Shown here one piece after another: positions 44,008 through 53,826 of a DNA stretch of 64,000 nucleotides (positions within the stretch are counted from its first letter, which is position 1; each line of letters starts with the position of its first letter). Position numbers and translations under genes: made by a program. The DNA is from Phycicoccus flavus. GTDB lineage: Bacteria > Actinomycetota > Actinomycetes > Actinomycetales > Dermatophilaceae. The notes under the pieces are model-generated. The model was not told the DNA's origin and did not search any database. It saw nothing but the letters and a program-made list of their open reading frames with translations. The stretch lies in the NCBI RefSeq assembly GCF_004025965.2, contig NZ_SAYU02000003.1, positions 1-64,000 on the forward strand. The letters are read 5' to 3'.

Positions 44008-45735
44008 GTGACGGTGCCCGCCCGTACGCTGCTGCCCGTGCTCGGACCCGACGTCGCCGTGCTCGTCGCCGGCCCGGGCCGCCCCGGGGAGCGGTCCACC
44101 GCCGTCCTGCACGCCGGAGGGGTGGAGACGGGTCCGGCCGTGCGGACGGCGCAGCTCGTGGGCCGCATCGAGGAGGCCCATGCGCCCCGCTGGGTCCTGT
44201 GGTCGGCCGCCGACGCCGTCGAGGTGGTGGCGGCCGGCATCCCGCTGGCCCGCGCCTGGGACGTCGCCGAGACGCACCGGCTGCTGCACGGCGGATGGGA
44301 GGCCGGACCCGCCCTGGCCTGGGCCGCGTCCCAGGGGCTCGCGCCGGACTCGGTGCCGGCGCCGCCGTCCGGCGACCTCTTCGACCTCGTCGCGGCCCCC
44401 GACCTCCCGGCCGACGACGTGCTCGTCGATGCCGCGGGCCACCTGCGGGCCGACCACGGACGCTGGCTGGAGGACCCGCGGCGGCTGCGCCCGTGGGCGG
44501 AGGCGGCGCTGGCCGTCGCCCGCGCGCAGCTGGCCGCCGCCGAGCGGGTGTCGCCGCGGCTGGTGCGTACCGTCGCGTCGGAGTCGGCGGCCGCCCTGCT
44601 GTGCCTGGAGCTCGAGCGCGACGGCCTGCCCCTGGACCGGGCCACGACCGAGGAGCTCGTCGCCGCGGCCGCCGGCCCCCGCTCCGCCACGCCCGCGGAC
44701 GAGGACGCCGCCCGGCGGGCCCGCGACGCCCGCGTGCTGCGGCACGTCCCCGGCCGCGAGGGCACCGACCTGCGCAACCCGGCCCAGGTCCGCGAGCTGC
44801 TCGCGGCCGCCGGCGTCGACGTGCCCTCGACCCGCAAGTGGGTGCTGGAGCCCTACCGGCAGACGCACCCGGTGGTCGACGCGCTGCTGGAGTGGCGCCG
44901 CGACGAGCGGATCGTCACGACCTACGGCTACCGCTGGCTCGACGCGCACGTCGGCCCCGACGACCGGCTGCGGGGGCACTGGACGGCCTGCGACGGCGCC
45001 GCGGGCCGGATGACGGCGGAGAACGGGCTGCACAACCTCCCCGCCCTCCTGCGGCCGGGTGTCGCCGCGCACGCCGGGCACGCCCTGGTCCGGGCCGACC
45101 TCGGCCAGGTCGAGCCGCGGGTGCTGGCCGTCGTCTCGGGGGACACCGCGTTCGCGGCCGCGACCCGGGCCGACGACCTCTACGCCCCGGTGGCGCAACG
45201 GCTGGGCGTCGAGCGCCCCGTGGCCAAGGTCGCGGTGCTGGCCGCGATGTACGGCCAGCGCAGCGGCGCCGCCGGCCGGGCGCTCGAGGGTCTCGAGGCC
45301 GCCTACCCCGTCGCGATGGGCCTGCTGGAGCGGGCCGCGGCGGCCGGGCGGCGCGGCGAGCCCCTGCGCACCTTCGGTGGCCGGCTCGTCCCCACGGGGC
45401 GGTTCCTCACGGCGTCACCGCCGGGCACCGACCCCCGGCTGGACGCGGCGCGCGGCCGGTTCGCCCGCAACGCCGTCGTCCAGGGCTCGGCCGCCGAGCT
45501 GTTCAAGGCCTGGGCGGCGACGGTGCGGGCGACCGTCCGCGACCTCGACGCCGCCGTCGTCCTCTGCCTGCACGACGAGCTGCTCGTCCACGTGCCGCGG
45601 GAGCACGCCGACGAGGCCGCGCACCGGGTCGACGTCGCGCTGCAGGACGCCGCCCGACGGTGGTCGGGCGGCGCGCCGGTGCGGTTCGTCGCCGACACCT
45701 CGGTCATCGCCCGGTGGTCGGACGCCAAGGACTGA
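44008..45735 (+). CDS. Family-A DNA polymerase-like protein (bifunctional 3'-5' exonuclease/polymerase family)
   Basis: A 575-residue protein related to DNA polymerase I. The C-terminal half has the family-A motifs in altered form: motif A ADLGQVEPRVLA (Asp364), motif B RPVAKVAVLAAMYG (Lys407) and motif C CLHDELLVH (His522-Asp523). The N-terminal half aligns in place with a 3'-5' exonuclease but I see no intact acidic motifs. It has no 5' nuclease domain, unlike PolA. Actinobacteria often carry such a gene besides polA; role probably in repair, unproven. Starts at 44008 or 44038 (both GTG) are possible and neither has a strong ribosome-binding site. Confidence 0.85.
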   Translation: MTVPARTLLPVLGPDVAVLVAGPGRPGERSTAVLHAGGVETGPAVRTAQLVGRIEEAHAPRWVLWSAADAVEVVAAGIPLARAWDVAETHRLLHGGWEAGPALAWAASQGLAPDSVPAPPSGDLFDLVAAPDLPADDVLVDAAGHLRADHGRWLEDPRRLRPWAEAALAVARAQLAAAERVSPRLVRTVASESAAALLCLELERDGLPLDRATTEELVAAAAGPRSATPADEDAARRARDARVLRHVPGREGTDLRNPAQVRELLAAAGVDVPSTRKWVLEPYRQTHPVVDALLEWRRDERIVTTYGYRWLDAHVGPDDRLRGHWTACDGAAGRMTAENGLHNLPALLRPGVAAHAGHALVRADLGQVEPRVLAVVSGDTAFAAATRADDLYAPVAQRLGVERPVAKVAVLAAMYGQRSGAAGRALEGLEAAYPVAMGLLERAAAAGRRGEPLRTFGGRLVPTGRFLTASPPGTDPRLDAARGRFARNAVVQGSAAELFKAWAATVRATVRDLDAAVVLCLHDELLVHVPREHADEAAHRVDVALQDAARRWSGGAPVRFVADTSVIARWSDAKD

Positions 45736-45759
45736 GGCGCGGGAACCTCGCGAGCGACC

Positions 45760-46668
45760 TCAGTCGTCGTCGGAGACGGTGCGCAGGAAGTCCTCGAACT
45801 CGGCGCCGAGCTCGTCCGCGGAGGGGATCTGCGAGGCCTCGGTGGCGAGGAGGCTCGGGCGCTCCTGGCCCTCGACGAACGCGTCGTACTGGTGCTCCAG
45901 CTGGGTGATGACCGCCCGCGCCTCGTCGCTCTTGTCGACCTCGGCGGCGATGGCCTGCTGGCCGGCCCGGGCCCGCGCGACGAGGTCGTCGTTCGGCAGG
46001 TCCAGCCCGGTGGCCTGCGAGATCGCGCCCAGCGCGGCGAGCGCGCCCTCGGCCCACTCGGCGTTCGCGAGGTAGTGCGGGGTGTGGATCGCGAACCCGA
46101 GGGCCTGCCGCCCGGCCTCGCCGAGCCGCAGCTCGAGGAGGGCGGCGAACGAGGCGGGCACCTGCACGCGGCCGAACGGGGACCGCGCGTCGCCGACGAG
46201 CGCCTCGTCGGTCGCGTGCGCGGTCATGCCGACCGGCCGGGTGTGCGGGACGGCCATGGGGATGCCGTGGGTGGTCACGACCATCGAGACCTCCAGCCGG
46301 TCCATGAGCTCGCGGACGGCGTCGACGACCCCCTCCCATCGGTAGTCCGGCTCGGGCCCGGTGAGCAGGTAGTACGTCTGCCCGTCGCGGTCGACGAGCC
46401 GGTGCAGGAGCATGGCCGGGTCCTCGTACTCGACCCACCGGTTGGTGTCGAACACCATCGCCGGCCGCCGGTCGCGGTAGTCGAGCAGCCGGTCGACGTC
46501 GAAGGACGCGACGACCTCGGGGTCCCCGGACTCCAGCAGGTGGTCGCCGAGGGTGTTCTGGATCTGGCCGGCGTCGACGAAGCCGCCGAGCAGCACGACG
46601 AGGACCCCGGGGCGCGGGGTCGTGAGGTCGGCGTCGGACTCGATGCGGTACAGGTCGTTGTGCTCCAC
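45760..46668 (-). CDS. PAC2-family protein
   Basis: A 302-residue cytoplasmic protein of the PAC2 family (proteasome assembly chaperone fold), with GVLVVLLGGFVDAGQIQNTL near residue 18 and VVTTHGIPMAVPHTRPV near 125. In actinobacteria such proteins accompany proteasome-carrying genomes, but their role is not established. The C-terminal 40 residues are acidic. The GTG at 46668 has AAAGG seven bases upstream; the longer frame to 46749 lacks similarity. It follows hrpA by 108 bases. Confidence 0.85.
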   Translation of the reverse strand: MEHNDLYRIESDADLTTPRPGVLVVLLGGFVDAGQIQNTLGDHLLESGDPEVVASFDVDRLLDYRDRRPAMVFDTNRWVEYEDPAMLLHRLVDRDGQTYYLLTGPEPDYRWEGVVDAVRELMDRLEVSMVVTTHGIPMAVPHTRPVGMTAHATDEALVGDARSPFGRVQVPASFAALLELRLGEAGRQALGFAIHTPHYLANAEWAEGALAALGAISQATGLDLPNDDLVARARAGQQAIAAEVDKSDEARAVITQLEHQYDAFVEGQERPSLLATEASQIPSADELGAEFEDFLRTVSDDD

Positions 46669-46776
46669 GGTGATGCCTTTCGGAAGACGGCTCGTCCGGT
46701 GGAACACCTCCCCCGGTGCGGCGATTCCCTCGCGAGGCGACCCGCGCACCGGCCACGGGGAGCCCCGGCGGAACGG

Positions 46777-49700
46777 TCAGCGGCCGGGCTCGGCGGCCGC
46801 GGCGATGGCCCGGCGGACCCGCTTCTCGGACACCGGGTAGGCGGTGCCGAGCGACTGGGCGAACAGCCCCACCCGCAGCTCCTCGACCATCCACGCGATG
46901 TCGACGACCTCCGGGGCGCGGCGGCGTGCGGACGGCAGCCCGTCGAGGAGGTCCGCGTAGGCGGACTCGACCGCGTCGACCTGCTCCTGCAGCACCGGTT
47001 CGCGGGCGTTGGCGGCGGCGCGCTCGAGCCGGTGCTCCGCGGCTCGCAGGTAGCGGACGAGGTCGCGCAGGCGGGCCAGGCCGGTGGCCGCGACGAAGCC
47101 GGGCCGGACGAGGCCGTCGACCTGGGCGCGCACGTCGGCCCGGGTGGTCGCCGTGGCCCGGGCGGCACCGCCCCGCTCCAGCGCGTCGAGGGTGCGGCGC
47201 ACCTGTGCGGCGAGGGCGAGGACGGGCTCGACCGCCTCGACGACGGTGAGGACGCGGGTGGCGGCGTGGGTGCGCACGGCGGCCAGGGCGGCGGCGAAGT
47301 CGTCCTCGGTGCGGACGGCCCCGGTGACGTGCTCGGCGACGAGGTCGTCGACGGCGGCGTCGAGGCAGTCCTGGAGCAGGGCCGGGACCGACCCGTGCGG
47401 GTTGTCGGCCAGCGCCAGCTTCTGGGCGTTGGTGAGCCGGGCGAGCACCCGCTTCCACGGCGCCGTCGTCGCGAGCAGCAGCAGCCGGCGGACCCCGGCC
47501 CGGTGGGCGGCGGCCGCGGACCCGGGGTCGGGCAGCACCCGCAGCGCCACCGACGTGCCCTCGTCGACGAGCGCCGGGTACCCGAGCACCGTCTGGCCCC
47601 CGGCCCGTCCCTCGAAGGTCTCCGGCACCGTGCCGACGTCCCACGTCGTGATGCCCTCGCGCTCGATGCCGCGCCCGGCCCGGGCCATGCCCGCCCGCAC
47701 CGCGCCGCCGGTGCGCTCCCGCAGCTCGTCGAGGTCCTTGCCGGTGGCGACGACCTGGGGGCCGCGGCGTCCCGGCCGCTCGATCGAGAACGTCACGCGC
47801 AGGTGGTCCGGCACCCGGGCCAGGTCGAACTCGGCCGGGTCGACGCGGGTGCCGGTCCGGGCCTGCAGGGCGCGGGCGAGCTCCTCGGCGAGGGAGCCGC
47901 GCGTGGGGTCGGCCTCGCGCAGCGCGGCGGCGGCGTGGTCCGGCGCCGGCACGAGGTGGCGGCGGGTGGCCTTGGGCAGCGAGCGGACGAGGGCGACCGC
48001 GAGGTCCTCGCGCAGCCCGGGGACCTGCCAGTCGAAGCCGTCGGGGGTGAGCCGGTTGAGGACGGCGACGGGGACGTGGACGGTGACCCCGTCGGCCGCC
48101 TGCCCCGGCGCGAACTGGTAGGTGACGTCGAGCGCGATGTCGCCCTGGTGCCACGTGTGCGGGTAGTCCGACGCCGACACCGCCTCGCCGGCGGCCGAGG
48201 TGAGGTCGTCCTCGGTGAGGGTCAGCAGGTCCGGACGCCGCCGCCGCTCGCCCCGCCACCAGCGGTCGAAGTGCCGCTCGGAGACGACGTCCGGCGGGAT
48301 CCGGGCGTCGTAGAAGGCGTGGACGACCTCGTCGTCGACGACGATGTCGCGGCGCCGGGCGCGCTCCTCGAGCTCGGCCACCCGCGCCAGCGTCCGCCGG
48401 TTCCTCGCCCAGAAGTCGTGCCGCGGGTCCCAGTCGCCCTCGACGAGCGCCGAGCGGACGAAGATCTCCCGGCTGGCCACCGGGTCGATGCGCGCGTACT
48501 GGACGGTGCGGTCGGTGACGAGCGGGACGCCGTAGAGCGTCACCCGTTCGGTGGCCACCGCGGCGCCGGCCCTCTTGCTCCAGCGCGGCTCGCTGACGGT
48601 GCGCGTGACGACGTGCGCACCGACCTCCTCGGCCCACTCCGGGTCGATCGTCGCGACCGTGCGCGCCCAGAGCCGCGTCGTCTCGACGAGCTCGCCGGCC
48701 ATGACGTACTCCGGCTTCCGGCGGAAGAGGGTCGAGCCGGGGTTGATGCCGAACCGGGCGCCGCGCGCGCCGAGGTAGTCGCGCCGCACCTCGTCGCGCA
48801 CGCCGACGTGCGAGAGCAGTCCGGCGAGCAGGGCCCGGTGCACGGTGTCCCAGTCCGGCTCGGCGTCCTTGGCCGCGGTCGCCCGGTCCGGGTCGATCTT
48901 CGCCTGGCGGGCGGCGCGCCGGAGCTGGGCGTGCAGGTCCTGCCACTCCCGGATCCGCAGGTAGTGCAGGTACTCGTTCTTGCACATCCGCCGGAACGCG
49001 CTGTGCGAGAGCTCCTTCTGCTGACCCTTGAGGTAGCGCCACAGGGCGAGGTAGGCGGCGAAGTCGGAGCGCTCGTCCTTGAAGCGGGCGTGCTGCTGGT
49101 CGGCCTGGGCCTCCTTGTCGGCCGGGCGCTCGCGGGGGTCCTGGATGGAGAGGGCGGCGACGAGGACGAGCACCTCGCGGGTGCAGCCGAGCCGCCCGGC
49201 CTCCACGACCATCCGGGCCAACCGCGGGTCCAGCGGCATCCGGGCCAGGGCCCGGCCGGTGCGGGTGAGCCGGCGCGCCCGGCCCCGGTGCCGTCCCGGG
49301 CCCCGCTCCTCGGCCGAGAAGGCCCCGAGCTCCTCGAGCAGGCGGACGCCGTCGGCCACCTGCCGGGCGTCCGGCGGGTCGACGAAGGGGAAGCGGGCGA
49401 CGTCGCCGAGGCCGAGCGCGGTCATCTGGAGGATCACCGACGCCAGCGAGGTGCGCTGGATCTCGGGCTCGGTGAACTCCTCGCGCGCCTCGAGGTCCTC
49501 CTGCGAGTACAGCCGCACGCAGACCCCGGGGGCCACGCGCCCGCAGCGGCCGGCCCGCTGGGCGGCGCTGGCCCGGCTCACCGGCTCGATGGGCAGCCGC
49601 TGGACCTTGGTGCGCTGGCTGTACCGGCTGATCCGGGCGGTGCCGGTGTCGACGACGTAGCCGATGCCGGGCACGGTGAGCGAGGTCTCGGCGACGTTCG

Positions 49701-50631
49701 TCGCGAGGACGACCCGCCGCCCGCTCCCCCGCCGGAACACCCGGTGCTGCTCGGCGGCGGACAGCCGCGCGTAGAGGGGGAGCACCTCGGTGCCGGGCAG
49801 CCGGCGGGCGGTGAGGGCGTCGGCGGCGTCACGGATCTCGCGCTCGCCGGAGAAGAACACGAGGATGTCGGTGGCGTCCGGGCTGGGCGGGGTCTCGGTC
49901 CACAGCTCCTCGACCGCCTCGACCACGCCCTGGGTCTGGTCCTTCTCGGCGACGACGTGCCGCCCGTCGGGGTCGAGCTCGACGAGCGGGCGGTAGCGCA
50001 CCTCGACGGGGTAGGTCCGCCCGGACACCTCGAGCACCGGCACCTCGCGCACCGTCCGTCCCTCCTCGTCGGTGCCGAAGTGCCGCGCGAAGCGGGCGGG
50101 GTCGATGGTCGCCGAGGTGACGACGACCTTGAGGTCCGGCCGGCGCGGCAGCAGCTGCTTGAGGTAGCCGAGGATGAAGTCGATGTTGAGGCTGCGCTCG
50201 TGCGCCTCGTCGATGACGATCGTGTCGTAGCGGCGCAGGTCGCGGTCGCGCTGCATCTCGTTGAGAAGGATGCCGTCGGTCATCACCTTGACCCGGGTGG
50301 CGTCGCTGCTGTGGTCGCCGAAGCGCACCTGGTACCCGACGAGCCCGCCGAGGTCGACGTGCAGCTCCTCGGCGATCCGCTCGGCCACCGACCGCGCCGC
50401 GATCCGCCGCGGCTGGGTGTGCCCGATCTGGCGGCCCCCCGCCCCTCGCCCGAGCTCGAGGCACATCTTCGGCAGCTGCGTCGTCTTCCCCGACCCGGTC
50501 TCGCCGGCGACGACGACGACCTGGTGGTCGCGGATCGCCGCGAGCAGGTCCTCGCGGCGGGCGACGACGGGCAGGTGCCCGGGGTAGTGCAGCTCCGCCG
50601 CCGGGAGGGCGTCGAGGGGCGGAGCGGGCAT
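46777..50631 (-). CDS. hrpA: ATP-dependent RNA helicase HrpA
   Basis: A 1284-residue DEAH-box helicase. Walker A GETGSGKTT at 43-51, DEAH at 141-144, SATI near 175 and QRAGRCGRVAPG near 360 form the motor. Helicase-associated and OB domains follow, and the last 600 residues are the DUF3418 region specific to HrpA. In E. coli HrpA helps process mRNA and rescues stalled ribosomes. Length fits the family (about 1300). Single gene; the ATG at 50631 begins at the conserved region, without a strong ribosome-binding site. Confidence 0.95.
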   Translation of the reverse strand: MPAPPLDALPAAELHYPGHLPVVARREDLLAAIRDHQVVVVAGETGSGKTTQLPKMCLELGRGAGGRQIGHTQPRRIAARSVAERIAEELHVDLGGLVGYQVRFGDHSSDATRVKVMTDGILLNEMQRDRDLRRYDTIVIDEAHERSLNIDFILGYLKQLLPRRPDLKVVVTSATIDPARFARHFGTDEEGRTVREVPVLEVSGRTYPVEVRYRPLVELDPDGRHVVAEKDQTQGVVEAVEELWTETPPSPDATDILVFFSGEREIRDAADALTARRLPGTEVLPLYARLSAAEQHRVFRRGSGRRVVLATNVAETSLTVPGIGYVVDTGTARISRYSQRTKVQRLPIEPVSRASAAQRAGRCGRVAPGVCVRLYSQEDLEAREEFTEPEIQRTSLASVILQMTALGLGDVARFPFVDPPDARQVADGVRLLEELGAFSAEERGPGRHRGRARRLTRTGRALARMPLDPRLARMVVEAGRLGCTREVLVLVAALSIQDPRERPADKEAQADQQHARFKDERSDFAAYLALWRYLKGQQKELSHSAFRRMCKNEYLHYLRIREWQDLHAQLRRAARQAKIDPDRATAAKDAEPDWDTVHRALLAGLLSHVGVRDEVRRDYLGARGARFGINPGSTLFRRKPEYVMAGELVETTRLWARTVATIDPEWAEEVGAHVVTRTVSEPRWSKRAGAAVATERVTLYGVPLVTDRTVQYARIDPVASREIFVRSALVEGDWDPRHDFWARNRRTLARVAELEERARRRDIVVDDEVVHAFYDARIPPDVVSERHFDRWWRGERRRRPDLLTLTEDDLTSAAGEAVSASDYPHTWHQGDIALDVTYQFAPGQAADGVTVHVPVAVLNRLTPDGFDWQVPGLREDLAVALVRSLPKATRRHLVPAPDHAAAALREADPTRGSLAEELARALQARTGTRVDPAEFDLARVPDHLRVTFSIERPGRRGPQVVATGKDLDELRERTGGAVRAGMARAGRGIEREGITTWDVGTVPETFEGRAGGQTVLGYPALVDEGTSVALRVLPDPGSAAAAHRAGVRRLLLLATTAPWKRVLARLTNAQKLALADNPHGSVPALLQDCLDAAVDDLVAEHVTGAVRTEDDFAAALAAVRTHAATRVLTVVEAVEPVLALAAQVRRTLDALERGGAARATATTRADVRAQVDGLVRPGFVAATGLARLRDLVRYLRAAEHRLERAAANAREPVLQEQVDAVESAYADLLDGLPSARRRAPEVVDIAWMVEELRVGLFAQSLGTAYPVSEKRVRRAIAAAAEPGR

Positions 50632-50769
50632 GGCCGACAGGATAGGTCGGCCGGCTCCGCGGGCTCACGGGGCTTTCCGGGACACCCCGCCCACCGTCCA
50701 CCGTCCGCCCGCGCCGACCACCGCCCGGCCGCCCGGCGGTCGCGACCTCCGCCCGCGGCGTCCTGCACG

Positions 50770-51969
50770 TCACCGCGCGCCCCGGAGCGTCGGGGGCGGC
50801 GCCGCCGGGCGCTCCTCGTCCGCGGGCACGACCCGGTCGGCCGAGCGCGAGGCGGCGGTCAGGGTGACCCCGGCCCCGTACAGGCGCTGCGTGCTGCGGC
50901 CGCCGGCCGAGGCCAGCGCGAGCTCGGAGCGCACGGCGTCGACCCGCTCCCGGGCCAGCCGGCGGGCGGCGTCGGCCGTCCGGGCGCGCAGCGTCCCGGA
51001 CCCACGCAGGGCCGGGCCGCCGACGAGCGCGGACGCCGTGGCCCGTTCGTCGACGTCGACCATGCTGCGGGCCGCGCGCACCCGCTCCCGCGCGGTCTGC
51101 GTCATCCCGAGCACGATGCGCTCCTGGGCCGACAGCCGGGCCAGGGGGACGGCGGCGCCGTCGGCCCGCAGGACCGCCCCGGCCTTGGCGCCGGTCCGCA
51201 GGGCGTCACCGCCGACGCCGAGCACCGAGGCGCCCGCGGTCACCGCGAGGTCGCGCCCGCTGCCCTCGCCGTACCCCACGAGGAGGACACCGTCGGCGGC
51301 GAGTCCGACCGCGTCGCCCGCGACGGCGACCGGCTTCGCGGGCGGCGCCACGCGCACCATGAGACCGGCGAGGGACCCCACCCCGTGGCCGACGCCGCTC
51401 GCCCCACGCAGCCCCCGGTAGACGGCGCCGTCGGCCAGCTCGTCGTCGGCGAGCCCCCGGAGCACCCGCGCGCAGTGTCCGTCCGCGGCGTGGAGCCGCT
51501 CGGTGGCGGCGCGGTGCCGCTGCTCGGCGTCCTGCAGCTGCGCCACCTGTTCGCGCTGGAGCGCTCGCAGCGTGAGCAGCTCCGAGGAGGTCTCGTCCCG
51601 CCCGGCGGCCACCAGCGCGGCGGCCCGGTCCTCGAGCACGAGGTAGCGGTCGCCGGCCTCGGCGTGGTCCTCGACGGCCCGCTGGACGACGGCCTGCTCG
51701 ACCTCGAGGACGTCGGCGAAGGCCCGCAGCGGCGCGGCGGCGCAGACGTGCCGGCGCGCGGCGCGGTCGAGCACGGTGGGCACCGGGCCGATACGGGCGC
51801 CGAAGGCCGACCCGCCCGGTCCGTCCCAGACGGCGCCGTCCCGCAGCCGGACCAGGTCCGTGCAGGCGTCGGCCAGCCGCTGCCCGCTCGCCTCGAGCGC
51901 GTCGGCGAGCGCCCGGACCCCCGGCGCGTCGCCCGGGACGGGCTCGAGGACCGGCCACACGCCGCTCAC
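50770..51969 (-). CDS. Putative ESX/type VII-associated protein with WXG-like N-terminus
   Basis: A 399-residue protein. Residues 15-150 are helical with a WXG100-like turn (VWDGPGGSAFGARI at about 47-60) and a coiled coil (RALQREQVAQLQDAEQRHRA). Residues 180-250 are Gly/Ala-rich and hydrophobic. The C-terminal 130 residues are Arg/Ala-rich helices with no recognised toxin motif. Its GTG overlaps the stop of the small upstream gene by four bases, so the pair is translated together. This layout is like secreted substrates or effectors of type VII systems, but no secretion genes lie nearby. Function not recognised. Confidence 0.6.
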   Translation of the reverse strand: MSGVWPVLEPVPGDAPGVRALADALEASGQRLADACTDLVRLRDGAVWDGPGGSAFGARIGPVPTVLDRAARRHVCAAAPLRAFADVLEVEQAVVQRAVEDHAEAGDRYLVLEDRAAALVAAGRDETSSELLTLRALQREQVAQLQDAEQRHRAATERLHAADGHCARVLRGLADDELADGAVYRGLRGASGVGHGVGSLAGLMVRVAPPAKPVAVAGDAVGLAADGVLLVGYGEGSGRDLAVTAGASVLGVGGDALRTGAKAGAVLRADGAAVPLARLSAQERIVLGMTQTARERVRAARSMVDVDERATASALVGGPALRGSGTLRARTADAARRLARERVDAVRSELALASAGGRSTQRLYGAGVTLTAASRSADRVVPADEERPAAPPPTLRGAR

Positions 51970-52253
51970 GTGCGGCCCCCTCCGAGCCCGTGGGACAGGC
52001 CGGCCTCGGTGTCCAGGTACAGCCCGCCGGCGTCCGCCGTGGCCTCCCCCAGCTCGGCCAGGGACGCCGCGAGGACGAGCCGCGCGTGCCGCCAGCCCCC
52101 GAGCAGGTCCTCGACGGCGGGGCCGACCTCGCCCGGCCCCAGCGCCCAGCGGTCCGCCGACGGGTCGCCGGCCAGCGTCAGCGCGTCCGCGAGGTCGACG
52201 AGGCCGGCCCCCAGGGTGAGGACCGTCGCGGCGTCGACCCGGTAGCTCGTCAT
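51966..52253 (-). CDS. Small ESX/EspC-like helical protein
   Basis: A 95-residue protein beginning TSYRVDAATVLTLGAGLVDL. Predicted as two helices separated near residue 45, the usual length and shape of WXG100/EspC-type secretion partners. A short LLGGWRHARLVL segment replaces a strict WXG. The ATG at 52253 has no strong ribosome-binding site. It overlaps the 399-residue gene downstream, its probable partner. Confidence 0.6.
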   Translation of the reverse strand: MTSYRVDAATVLTLGAGLVDLADALTLAGDPSADRWALGPGEVGPAVEDLLGGWRHARLVLAASLAELGEATADAGGLYLDTEAGLSHGLGGGRT

Positions 52254-52310
52254 CCCGACACGCTAGGCCGGGCCGGCCGGCCGACCTCCGGGTTTTCCAC
52301 AGGCGCCGGG

Positions 52311-52341
52311 CGGGGGCCGGGACGCGCGGTCCCGGCCCCCG
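52311..52341 (-). terminator. Terminator of metY
   Basis: CGGGGGCCGGGAC (52311-52323) and GTCCCGGCCCCCG (52329-52341) make a perfect 13-bp stem with a five-base loop, starting seven bases beyond the metY stop at 52349. Confidence 0.75.
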
Positions 52342-52348
52342 GGCACCG

Positions 52349-53710
52349 TCAGGCGTCGGAGGTGGCGAGCTCCGGCTCGCGGGGCCCGCCCGAGCCCAGC
52401 GCCGCGGCGAAGCCGGCGTCGAGGTCGGCGAGGATGTCCTCGACCGTCTCGATCCCGACCGCGAGGCGCACGAGGCCCGGCGTCACCCCGGCCGCCAGCC
52501 GGTCCTCGTCGCCGCCCTGGCTGTGCGTCGTCGACGCCGGGTGGATCGCGAGCGAGCGCACGTCGCCGATGTTCGCGACGTGGCTGTGCAGGGCGAGCCC
52601 CTCGACGAAGCGCCGTCCGGCCTCGACGCCGCCGCGGATCTCGAAGGCGAGGACCGCCCCGGCGCCCTCCGGGGCGTACTTGTCGGCCAGCTCCTTGCCG
52701 GGGCTGCCCTCGAGCGAGGCCCACCGCACCGACTCCACCTGCGGGTGCTGCGAGAGGTAGGAGGCGACCCGCCGGGCGTTGGCGACGTGCCGCTCCAGGC
52801 GCAGGCTGAGGGTCTCCAGGCCCTGGGCGATGAGGAAGGCGTTGAACGGGCTGATCGCCGTGCCGAGGTCGCGCAGCAGCTGGACGCGCGCCTTGAGGAT
52901 GTAGGAGAGGTTGGCGCCGAACGGGCTGCCGACGCCGAGGTCCGGGCCGTAGCGCAGGCCGTGGTAGCTCTCGTCGGGGGTGTTGTAGTTCGGGAACCGC
53001 TCGGGGTCGGCGGTGTAGTCGAAGGTGCCGCCGTCGACGATGACGCCGGCGATCGTCGTGCCGTGCCCGCCGAGGTACTTCGTCGCCGAGTGGATGACGA
53101 CGTCGGCGCCCCACTCCAGCGGGCGGATGAGGTACGGCGTCGCGATGGTGTTGTCGACGACGAGCGGCACGCCGACCTCGTGCGCGACGGCCGCGACGGT
53201 CTCGATGTCGAGCACCTCGGCCTTGGGGTTGGCGATCGTCTCGCCGAAGAAGGCCTTCGTGTTCGGGCGCACCGCAGCCCGCCAGGCGTCGGCGTCGGTG
53301 TGGTCGGCGACGAAGGTCACCTCGACGCCGAGCTTGGCGAAGGTGTACTTCAGCAGGTTCGTCGTCCCGCCGTACAGGGCGGCGCCGGCGACGATGTGGT
53401 CGCCCGCCTCGGCGAGGTTGAGCAGGCCGAGCGTCGTCGCGGCCTGGCCGGAGGACAGGAGCAGCGCGCCGACGCCGCCCTCCAGCGCCGCCACGCGCTG
53501 CTCGACGGCGTCCTGGGTCGGGTTCATGATCCGGGTGTAGATGTTCCCGAACTGCTTGAGCGCGAACAGGTCCGCCGCGTGGTCGGTGCTGTCGAAGACG
53601 TAGGACGTCGTCTGGTAGATGGGCAGGGCCCGGGCGCCGGTGGCGCTGTCGGGCTGCTGCCCGGCGTGCACCTGACGGGTCTCGAAACCCCACTGGGACT
53701 GGTCGGTCAT
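52349..53710 (-). CDS. metY: O-acetylhomoserine sulfhydrylase
   Basis: A 453-residue PLP enzyme of the Cys/Met metabolism family that makes homocysteine from O-acetylhomoserine and sulfide. Motifs: YTRIMNPTQDAVEQRVAALE near 60, YGGTTNLLKYT, and the PLP Lys in HSATKYLGGHGT (about residue 209). The length (about 430-450) and the LERHVANARRVA segment favour MetY over MetB/MetC. The ATG at 53710 is preceded by GGGAGCGACCCG. A SAM-IV riboswitch lies upstream. It uses the product of metX, 11 kb away, with the same type of control. Confidence 0.94.
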   Translation of the reverse strand: MTDQSQWGFETRQVHAGQQPDSATGARALPIYQTTSYVFDSTDHAADLFALKQFGNIYTRIMNPTQDAVEQRVAALEGGVGALLLSSGQAATTLGLLNLAEAGDHIVAGAALYGGTTNLLKYTFAKLGVEVTFVADHTDADAWRAAVRPNTKAFFGETIANPKAEVLDIETVAAVAHEVGVPLVVDNTIATPYLIRPLEWGADVVIHSATKYLGGHGTTIAGVIVDGGTFDYTADPERFPNYNTPDESYHGLRYGPDLGVGSPFGANLSYILKARVQLLRDLGTAISPFNAFLIAQGLETLSLRLERHVANARRVASYLSQHPQVESVRWASLEGSPGKELADKYAPEGAGAVLAFEIRGGVEAGRRFVEGLALHSHVANIGDVRSLAIHPASTTHSQGGDEDRLAAGVTPGLVRLAVGIETVEDILADLDAGFAAALGSGGPREPELATSDA

Positions 53711-53826
53711 CGGGTCGCTCCCAACTCCTGGTGCGTCCGGCCGTGGGCCGGGCGCACGCGCTGCGTGTGCTCGGCGGGGTCCCCGGGAGGTCTCCCGCGC
53801 TTGCGGGCGACGGGTGCCGCACGCCA

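Noticed and set aside
45892-52245. A 2117-residue open frame on the plus strand
   Set aside because: It runs antisense to PAC2, hrpA and the ESX-like genes and has no recognisable domain; long empty frames are common at this GC content.
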